Source: Carnegiea gigantea
Lineage: Eukaryota; Streptophyta; Magnoliopsida; Caryophyllales; Cactaceae
Assembly: GCA_029747015.1 (NCBI GenBank)
Contig: JAKOGI010000835.1
Location: 293,501 to 357,500, forward strand
DNA: 64,000 nucleotides
Reading direction: 5' to 3'
Made by a program: the position numbers and the translations under genes. Shown piece by piece: positions 56,925 through 64,000 of the stretch; positions within the stretch are counted from its first letter, which is position 1, and the number at the start of each line of letters is the position of its first letter. The notes under the pieces are model-generated. The model did not search any database, was not told the DNA's origin, and saw only the letters and a program-made list of their open reading frames with translations.

Positions 56925-58937
56925 TAACTGTAACGCCCCCAAAAGCTAATGCTGCTTATCTTAGCTTAACAATGAATTTATTAATCTGCAGCGGAAGACT
57001 TTTGTTTTGAATGGAGGCGTTACCGCCGATCCAGATTGGAACAAGGCTATCTAATTTAGTAAACAACTGAAATTACCTCAGACAAGTATTTCTCTCTTTA
57101 TACTATTTGTTCCTCATGTGGTAACTTTGAGGTACTAATGCGAAGTATTGTTGTCCTCAGATTTCAAAGAAATGACAACCGTAACCTCTCAGTTACTCAC
57201 CTATCATCACTGTAAGCGGTGACTGGCTAGTAATCAGTAGATGTCCCTTGTTTTAGCGGCTTTCTGGTTTCTCAGGAGAATTACGGAGAATTACTGTTCC
57301 CTTCTTCCCATACCTAAAATAGAAAATATGAAAACATACGAATGATGAGCCGAAGCTCAGCATGTACATTCCTATGCGGTAAAATAAGTTGTGGTAAATG
57401 AGTTGGGCCGGCCGCATTTCAAACCATTTTTGCTTTACAAACAGGAGAGAGAGAATGCGTAAGTAAAATGGATCTACTGATTGTTATCTGAAAGTGGACC
57501 CCTTGGTCGATGTACATCTTGAAACGATCATACGTTGGGTGCTCACCCCCCAGGCCGATCGAGAAGCCTGAGTTGACGCCGCGCGCGGGTATATTGGTCG
57601 GCATAAGCCTTGATAGTTGCTGGGCATAAGCCTTGATGATGATTGGCGGGACCACTTGTTTGTGTGACAAAACATTGAGAAATTGATTCATTAAATGAAT
57701 CTTATATTAATTTTGCATTGCTGAGAACACTGTGAGTTTTTGAACAGCACAGGTAATGTACGTACCTGATCTTTGAGATTTCCTCTCCTTTGTAATGAAA
57801 AGTATGCGCTGGCAGTTTGAACCGACAAATGTGGCCTCCTTCTTGCTTTACATATGTAATTCTCTTGTGATTAGTGCAAGGTTATGAAATTTGTTGAGAT
57901 TTCTTGGTTTGATCGATAATTTGAATTCTGTGAGCCATGTGCTAATTATTAGCATATAGAAGGTTATTGACTTGACTCTACTTTGTTTTGCTTTCATCCC
58001 TGTCCCTGAATATCTTGTTTTAATAGATAATTTAAATCTCTGTCTTTTATACTACAAACACTTGTTTAATGAACGTGATAAACGTGTAATGGGGTAACGA
58101 CGTTGTCACTACCGTATTCTTATAAGTGGTATAATTTTGTTACTTGTCCTTACTTTGTTACATTATTATCATTATGGGTCATTGTTAGTAACGTTTATTT
58201 TTTTTGTCATTGCATAATTTAAATTTTGGCCATTTTATTATTATCCGAATTATTAACGTGCTTGGTATAATTACTGGTTCCTTAATATAAATGACATATT
58301 CATGACAGTCTCTGCTATGGTCATAACTCTGGGACGTTCTGTAATGACCTTAGTCCGGACATGAGCTCTTTTCCCGAGAACATTACGTAATGAACTCATA
58401 TAGTCATATTTTGCCAGCCCTAATTTTTCCTATCATACCCATTAATATTCCTAACATACACATTTAGAATTTATGACTCTCAAAGTGTATCTTTAAAATC
58501 CATGAACTTGATCGCAAATTTCCAAATAATATGTATATTCTTCCGAAAAATTGTCACAATATTGTTCAATCCAATAGCTCCCAATAAGCAAAGCATTAAC
58601 TGATCTTTAGTATGAAGTTATTAGGTAAATTTTCCCTCAATTTCATAACTTTGAAACTATAGTGAATGCATTCATATCATACTTAACAACTCGCAATACC
58701 TCAATCGTTACAATTAATCATGAAATTATACTATTGACATCTACCGCTTGACATGAATATCTTTAATATACTAAATCATAAAATATCAAATGCATATTTT
58801 TAAATCGAAGAACTAAGAATTACTCACCTCGAAGTTGCTCCAGAATCCAAAACTTTAATCTCCTCTTCCTCCTTTTTTTCCTTTTTCCTTTCCTCTTTCT
58901 CTCTCCTTTTTCTTCTTCCTTTCTCTCTCCTCTCTCT

Positions 58938-58976
<39 letters not shown>

Positions 58977-59037
58977 CCTTTCCCCCCTCCCTCTGCCCGT
59001 GTGTGTGTGTGAGTGGCGTGAGATGAGAGCTCCCCCC

Positions 59038-59050
59038 TATATATATATAA
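59038..59050 (-). promoter_or_regulatory. TATA box of the RLG-G 5' LTR
   Basis: The - strand CCCCTTTATATATATATAGG lies about 100 bp downstream of the W-box cluster and just upstream of the GA-rich leader, which is the order expected of a Pol II promoter in U3/R. Confidence 0.6.
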
Positions 59051-59137
59051 AGGGGCAAGGGCAAAATGATAAAACTAGTTTTGTTTGGGGTTTTTTTGGG
59101 GAAAAATCTGGATTTTTTTTGGAGAACAATCTGGAAC

Positions 59138-59205
59138 TTTGACCGCCTTTGACCGGCTTTGACCGGTCAAAGTCGGTTTGATCGGTCAAACTGACTTTGA
59201 CCGAT
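59138..59205 (-). promoter_or_regulatory. W-box (TTGAC) cluster in the 5' LTR of RLG-G
   Basis: Six TTGACC/GGTCAA cores in about 65 bp, including the palindromic TTTGACCGGTCAAA. Such cores are targets of WRKY factors, which respond to pathogens and wounding. Confidence 0.6.
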
Positions 59206-59500
59206 TGTTTTTTTTTTTTTTTGGAACTTTGGATTCAAAATTTTTGAAAGACATTTTTATGGTAACAGACGTTCAATTATCCCTTTGGAATTTTAATGAA
59301 TTATTCTATGAGTGACCAAAATTCATTTCCGAGGCCATTCTGCCGGTTCAACCTGCAATGGTGCAAATACATATGAAGAAAATGTCGAATTGAAATGAGA
59401 AAATGATGGGTTGAAATGCCTGGGCCCAACTTGATTAATTTGTAATTAAGATGACTCAATGTAGTTAATATGAACATTAGGGTTGGGTCGTTACAAGACA

Positions 59501-59781
59501 TGTGGCGCTAAGAACAACTGTATGACCGAAAGTGCCTTTTTTCTCCAGTTCTTCGCATTCGTAGTCCGTCAAAGAACCACACTTTTTCTTTTCTATTTCG
59601 CCTATTGTTCTCTGTCATCGTACTGGGTTTCGTATGAGGTCCTGAGAGAGCCTTCCACAACCTATGCTGAATGAGAACCACTCTCATCTGCACTTTCCAG
59701 AGATTGAAACTAATCTCTTCATCAAACTTCTGAATATCAACCTTCGTGATTGAAGATATCCTAAACCTCGCTCTGATGTCA
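59501..59781 (-). pseudogene. RLC-F gag N-terminal part and primer site
   Basis: On the - strand, IQKFDEEISFNLWKVQMRVVL and QHRLWKALSG lead to EELEKKGTFGHTVVLSATCL in another frame, where RLG-G interrupts; this is the Tork-type gag start. A degenerate primer site (TGACATCAGAGCGAGG, 59766-59781) precedes it, two bases from the LTR. No clean ATG was found. Confidence 0.82.
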
Positions 59782-59783
59782 CT

Positions 59784-60267
59784 TGTTAGGAATTAGAGCA
59801 AACTAATTGCGGAAGCATTAGGATGAACAATGACAATCAAAAGTAATGATAACAAGAACAATAAAGAACACCAAGATTTACGTGGAAACCCAAAACGGGA
59901 GAAAACCACGGACGGCGATAAGTGAAGAATCCACTATGAAATGGGAGAGCACAAAATTGATCTCAGAGTGATGTGCTCTAGGAAGAGATCAGAAAGCGAT
60001 TACAAATCACTCAGAACGCTCTCTCACAAAACAGGAATAGTAGAACTTAAACTCTTATGGATGCTTGTATTTTTGTGTTATTGGGATGATCTTTAGAGCC
60101 TATGTTAGACCCTTTATATAGGGTTTAGAGGTACAAGGATGCAAAAAACCCTAGGAGCAACCCTAGCCGCCAGTACAACAAAACCCTAGCTGCCACGGTC
60201 CGTAGCCCAAACTCCTTGAAGCCCGTGGTAGATCTGCAGAGCTGATTTTGGGCCATTAAACCCAACA
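59784..60267 (-). repeat. 5' LTR of RLC-F
   Basis: It pairs with 44923-45411. The - strand TATA-like TATATAAAGG lies at 60111-60120. Confidence 0.92.
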
Positions 60268-60748
60268 GAATTGATAAATTGCCCTACGATAGAAACAGGA
60301 AGATGTAGGAATTATGGCCATGTACCAACTATTTGTCAATATGTCTATGAAAAAGGTTAGTATTAGACGCATCTAATTCTTAAACATTTGAGATTGGGGA
60401 TAACAACGAAGATTAAGATGCAATTTAGGAGATCAAGTGCTTTGTATTGAAATGTTAAAGTGGTAATTTAAGGCGTGGTTGTACACAGGTGTTTTGTATT
60501 ATGTTAGTGAAGTTCGAATAGGGGTGCAATAAAGTAATAAACTGACGATCTTAGTTTTTTTTCTTGATTAATTTTCCTATCTTCAAACAAAGGAAAAAAA
60601 ATTGTTGAAAAACTATCTTTTTTCCTCATATGTTTTCCTAAATTCAAACAAGAGAATGAAATTAATCTTCTCCTAATTGTTGTTCGTCCTCATTATTTCC
60701 TTTGAATTTTCTTTTCACCTCATTTTCCTATGTCCAAACAAGGTCTTA

Positions 60749-61159
60749 ACGATTCTTGTTAAAGGTTATAAGATGATTTATAATATATTTTAGTGTGAAT
60801 TTTTAAATTTCGGGTGACTAATAATTCATTTATGGATGACTTTTTTTTTTACCATCATCCCTAAATACACTATTATTTATCCAAATTTTTATTAAGTCAC
60901 TATAAAAGTTTCATGACATGTCTTATATAAGACGGTCTCATACAAGGTTTACTAGTTGTAATATATGTTTTTATAATTTCAATCTATCTAAAAAATAAAT
61001 TAAATCATTCTTTTCTTTTTTCAAATTTGTATTAGACAAAATTGTCTAACTTAAACAAAAAAATTTGAGAAATAGAAAAAAAAACCCATCAAATTATGAA
61101 ATGATATGAAGCAACTACAGGGTTCAACCTACTCTTTCAAACCAAGGTCATAATTCAAG
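60749..61159. other. Unannotated flank of the nest
   Basis: It contains TCTTATATAAGACGGTCTCA (60921-60940), whose core TTATATAAGACGGTCT is the inverse complement of 44013-44028 on the other side of the nest. Otherwise it is AT-rich with no feature. Confidence 0.45.
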
Positions 61160-62110
61160 TTTGAGCAATGGCGACTCTTAGGAATGGGGTTCAATGATTT
61201 GGTCCTCCTAGATAATTATTGTCTTAGGGCCCTTGAGGCCTTGAAGGAGCCTGAGTAAGCATAGAAAAGGTGGCGAGGTAAATTGTAACCTTAAATAAGG
61301 AGCTTAGTTATTTTTTCCCTCCATAGCCACTTCCTTCTTATTTTCCAGATTCTGCGCAGAATATGTTTTCTGATCTTTAGCTCAGTTTTGAATAGGCAAA
61401 CGAGTTCCAAGTTTGGTAAAATACACATGGATGGATAACCTCGAATGTCTATTTTCCAACAAGATATGAATCATCTACAAGTTTCAAATATTGAGTGAGT
61501 TATGAAGCTTGAACCAAACAGGGGTCATTGCAGGTGTAGGTATGCATGATTTTAATTAGAGCTTAATTGGGCCAACAAATAGGTGATGTAGAGTTTAAAC
61601 TTTTATGGAAAGTTGGTAGACACCTCCAGCAAATTCTCCCTTGAATATCTCCCTCAAATTCTTCTATTTGGGATGGAGACTGCCACAAAGTAAGTACAAG
61701 TGCAGTAAACTTCAGCATTACATTTTATCTAGTGCCCCCCCCCCTTTTTCTTTGTTCTAATGTACAACTAACTCCAGTTTCATTGGTTGTTTTCTTTATA
61801 ATGCTATTAATTGATGCAAAGCTTGGAGAGGACGGTACTTCACTATATATTGACTTGATTCTTTGTATTATTTTCAGATTTGAATATTTAGACTATTGAA
61901 TGAAAAAAGCTGTTGCTTCTTATCTCTCTACAAAAATCTCATTTTCTTTATCTCTCTTGGAGAGTGGTAATTCTAAATCCTCCCTTTATTTCAATTTTTG
62001 GTGCTTAGGCTTTATAAGGTGGAATGGTAGGTGGATTAGTCTAGGTCACAGACTGGTAATCTAGCCTTTATCCTAAACATATATTCTTTTATTATTGTTG
62101 GTTCTAGTTT
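61160..62110 (+). repeat. Dispersed repeat family R1, copy 2
   Basis: It aligns with 38410-39360, same orientation, with similar order and spacing of blocks. A C-run at 61734-61744 and other small insertions are specific to this copy. Confidence 0.7.
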
Positions 62111-62119
62111 TCACAAATC

Positions 62120-62300
62120 AAAATCCACAAATACACACACACACATATATATATAATGAAGGGTCAAGTGAGCACCTCCCTTTAGGTGAGCACTACTCTT
62201 TAGGTGAGCACTTTTAATCTCAGCCATCCATACTTAATCAATCTTCATCTAATGGCTTAAATTAAAAGATACTTTTTCAGCATTTAAAAAAAAAATAAAA
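62120..62300. repeat. CA/TA microsatellite and GTGAGCAC direct repeats
   Basis: (CA)n(TA)n at 62132-62156 is followed by three AGTGAGCAC/AGGTGAGCAC units (62165-62215) with CTTTAGGTGAGCAC spaced about 20 bp. This may be a transposon end preceding the GC-rich segment. Confidence 0.5.
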
Positions 62301-62305
62301 ATCAA

Positions 62306-62710
62306 ATGGGAAGTGTAGGGGTTGCTATAATCGATTTTCAGATCACAAAAAAATTTCTCTCTCCTCTCAGTTCCCTCTCTCTTCTCTCGGTTTCCCCTCT
62401 CTCTCTACCCGGCTCCTCCTTCGTTCTCACACCTCTCTCGCTCTATTTGGCTGTCTGGGAGTCGACTCCGGTGCTACAGCACTCCTCCGCCGGCGACACG
62501 ACCATCCTCTATCGCCGTGATGCTCGCCGGAACCTACCTATCGTCCAAAACTTCAAATCTCTCTCTCCCAAATCATTTTGCCGCCTCCTTCCGTTGCCCA
62601 CACAGCTGAACCGCCTAGATGGACCCCTCGTCTCCACCACCGCACCACCCATACGTCCCGCCCCCCTCGCCGGAGCCGGCCATCTCTGACCTGAAAACCC
62701 AAATGGGTAA
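62306..62710 (+). pseudogene. GC-rich gene-like segment of unknown origin
   Basis: A 127-codon frame (62306-62686) in a local C-rich island is Ser/Pro/Leu-rich. It resembles the translated 5' leader and first exon of a plant gene (CTCTCT-rich start, then CGCCGG-rich codons such as the part near 62480-62660). After CCCAAATGGGTAATCTC (62698-62714) the sequence returns to T-rich intron-like DNA, with a possible GT donor. I recognise no protein domain. A captured host gene fragment or the start of a real gene extending right are both possible. Confidence 0.35.
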
Positions 62711-62791
62711 TCTCTTTTGGATTTTTTTTTTTGGTTTTAAGTTTGAATCATACATGTTTATGGTTGATGTATATGCTTGATTTTTGAAAAA

Positions 62792-62930
62792 AATTGTGTA
62801 TACGTAATTGATTGAATTGTATGTTGGTGGTCAACATAACGATTTAGGAGAATTGTATATGTAATTGATTGAATTATATGTAATTTGTTTACTTTGATTC
62901 GAGATAAGTGATTTACTTTGATTCGAGATA
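62792..62930. repeat. Short tandem duplications
   Basis: GTAATTGATTGAATT occurs in two ~31-bp copies (62792-62824 and 62851-62881), and TTTACTTTGATTCGAGATA at 62888-62906 and 62912-62930. Confidence 0.8.
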
Positions 62931-64000
62931 CGTTCCGCAGATACCAACTACCAGGAGACTTTGACTTGAGATGATCATAGCACACATTCTATTAATTGAT
63001 GACAATTTACAAGTCTATTAATACCAATTTGAGAGCCACCGAGCTGGTTCCTCTTTTTAATTTCTTTTCTATGATTGTTGTCCTATTCCCATCCCCATTC
63101 CTTAAGTTAGAAAGATAATACAAAACATCACATTCTTCACCAGTTGTAGGAATCAACTAAGCCTACTATAGTTGCTGGGTAGGTATATGGTCCTACACTT
63201 GAGATTTTGTGTAAGAGCCTACATTGTGTTGTTAACTCTGAAACTAGTCGATTTGATGTGTATAGAATGCAAGGCCTCCCTTGCCCACTGACTGCCCAGT
63301 GCCACTGAGCCGACTCATCAACTGATGCTGGTCGAGGAACCCAGATAAGCGATCACATTTCGACAAGATTGTGGCAGTTTTAGAGAGTTATGCTGAGTCC
63401 TTGTGTCAGGACCCTCAATTATTTTCATCAGTTAAACCTTGTCATGTGGGAAATTGTTGCGGTGCTTGCCTAAGTGTATTGCTGCCCATCAGTAGCATGC
63501 TTCTTTATATGATTAAGGATCAATGCAGGAATATCTTAATTGGATCATACATTCTATTAGATTATCAAGAATGAGGGCTATTGCTGGTGAACATGTTAGG
63601 GTTTGTAACATCTTTGAGAAGCCTTCTTTCTTCTTTGTTTTTTCTTTCTAATTTTAAAGTGGCTTTTGAACATTGATTCAATCCATTGGTGGTATAGCCA
63701 TGGGAGTTCTCATGGCCGATGTTGTTATGTACTTTACTTTTTTCAGGTTCGATGGCCAATTAGACCTACATATTGATCTTTACTTAGAGGTCTTGGTCTA
63801 GATTTGAACAACTAGTATATCCTAACCATGTATATATAGTTTTGATCGCAAAAGCATAAGCAACCTTCCTTAATTTAGGATGCACGAGTTTAATTTATGT
63901 TGCTTGCATTCTCGGATTGTCATTAGTTTATGAGAGTGTTTAATATGGTATAACTAGGATTTAGGTCTAGATTCTATCCTACTTTTTCCTTCTTCTATGT
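62931..64000. other. Right edge, possible gene-fragment at 63250-63560
   Basis: At 63371-63571 a 67-codon + strand frame (MAVLESYAESLCQDPQLFSS, then KPCHVGNCCGACLSVLLP) looks protein-like in composition. The bases 63250-63420 are less AT-rich than their surroundings. No family was recognised, and the rest is ordinary AT-rich DNA. It could be an exon of a gene that continues to the right. Confidence 0.25.

Larger units (their letters stand above)
49186..59495 (-). mobile_element. Chromovirus-derived LARD-like element RLG-G
   Basis: The element sits between identical AGACA pentamers (49181-49185, 59496-59500) and has TGTAACGCCC...GTCGTTACA termini. LTRs of 2614 bp (49186-51799) and 2567 bp (56929-59495) are in direct orientation and very similar. 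A perfect primer site (- strand TGGTATCAGAGCCC, 56911-56924) and polypurine tract (- strand TTTTAAGGGGGGAAGGC, 51800-51816) fix the orientation. The sequence before the tract (- strand TTCGAGGACGAAACTTATTT) is characteristic of the end of chromovirus (Tekay-type) pol. Its 5.1 kb interior has no recognisable gag or pol, so it depends on other elements. Excising it restores the RLC-F gag frame. Confidence 0.9.
56929..59495 (-). repeat. 5' LTR of RLG-G
   Basis: It contains the same ordered elements as the 3' LTR: W-box cluster 59138-59205, TATA tract 59038-59050, GA-rich leader 58990-58870, donor GTGAGT at 58827, motif 57346-57363, acceptor AG at 57314. Small indels in the CT and AT tracts account for most of the length difference. 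Confidence 0.92.
44923..60267 (-). mobile_element. Copia element RLC-F (Tork-like), host of RLG-G
   Basis: The LTRs (44923-45411 and 59784-60267) are nearly identical, start TGTTAGGAATT and end AAACCCAACA in the + reading. Flanking AAATT (44918-44922) and GAATT (60268-60272) are a 5-bp duplication with one change. Between them, on the - strand, come gag, protease, integrase, RT and RNase H. The gag is split by the 10.3 kb RLG-G insertion. Without it the element is about 5.0 kb, normal for Copia. Gag zinc-knuckle and protease style fit the Tork group. Confidence 0.92.
44056..60748. mobile_element. TIR element interrupted by Copia RLC-F
   Basis: The left end AGGGTTTGTTTGGTATATGG (44056) and right end (CCTATGTCCAAACAAGGTCT, ending about 60748) are imperfect inverted repeats. 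They are followed inward on both sides by GGAAAA/TTTTCC-rich sequence. Without RLC-F the element is about 1.35 kb. It contains no recognised transposase and may be non-autonomous (hAT- or Mutator-like ends). The flanks GAATTCCTT and GATTCTTGT could be a decayed duplication. Confidence 0.5.

Noticed and set aside
49177..59504. Mutator-type element with 9-bp duplication CAAGACATG and TAACG...CGTTA ends
   Set aside because: The same borders read as TG...CA LTRs with a 5-bp AGACA duplication, and primer site, polypurine tract and 2.6 kb direct repeats prove an LTR element. The extra matching bases are LTR ends plus chance.
38410..62110. The two R1 repeats as LTRs of one very large element
   Set aside because: They are far more diverged than the elements between them and lack TG...CA ends, primer site and polypurine tract.

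Overview
The window looks like intergenic chromatin of a flowering plant, probably a eudicot. It is AT-rich and full of compound AT/TG microsatellites. Almost everything recognisable is a transposable element: CACTA, Copia, chromovirus-type Gypsy, TRIM, Cassandra-like, LINE, SINE and MITE-like sequences. I see no intact host gene. Every element coding region carries stops, frameshifts, truncations or lost catalytic residues.

Layout. 1-5394: right part of a CACTA transposon with a Tnp2 transposase frame and a second, Transposase_24-like gene. 6569-8671: truncated Copia (LTR plus gag). 8690-17266: decayed Copia (RLC-B), whose gag is split by a 4.1 kb LTR element (12654-16786); that element in turn carries a Cassandra-like LTR with 5S rRNA-derived sequence. 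18155-18437: a complete TRIM. 18616-21746: internally deleted Copia (RLC-D) with microsatellites in both LTRs. 22187-24763: putative solo Gypsy LTR. 26155-26905: LINE reverse-transcriptase remnant. 27880-30620: a second LTR-like block with tandem repeats. 31112-36364: a TRIM of the same family as the first, split by a nearly complete Copia (RLC-E, 31223-36187). 36365-43930: mostly featureless, with a dispersed repeat, a SINE with a perfect 12-bp target duplication and two TIR elements. 44056-60748: a three-level nest in which a TIR element contains Copia RLC-F (44923-60267), which contains a 10.3 kb chromovirus-derived LTR element without gag/pol (RLG-G, 49186-59495). 61160-64000: a second copy of the dispersed repeat, then a GC-rich gene-like segment of unknown origin.

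The most unusual signal is shared architecture inside three unrelated-looking long LTRs (RLG-G, the solo LTR, and 27880-30620). Each has a pyrimidine- or purine-rich leader, a splice-donor-like site, and 1.5-2.2 kb further on a conserved motif (GTRYTRAGYTTYGRCTCA) followed 24-32 nt later by a T-rich tract and AG. This reads like a conserved leader intron within the LTR. In RLG-G the U3 also has a dense cluster of TTGAC W-box cores about 100 bp upstream of a TATA tract.

Calls come from reading the sequence and translations by eye; no database search or alignment program was used. Boundaries marked approximate are judgement calls.
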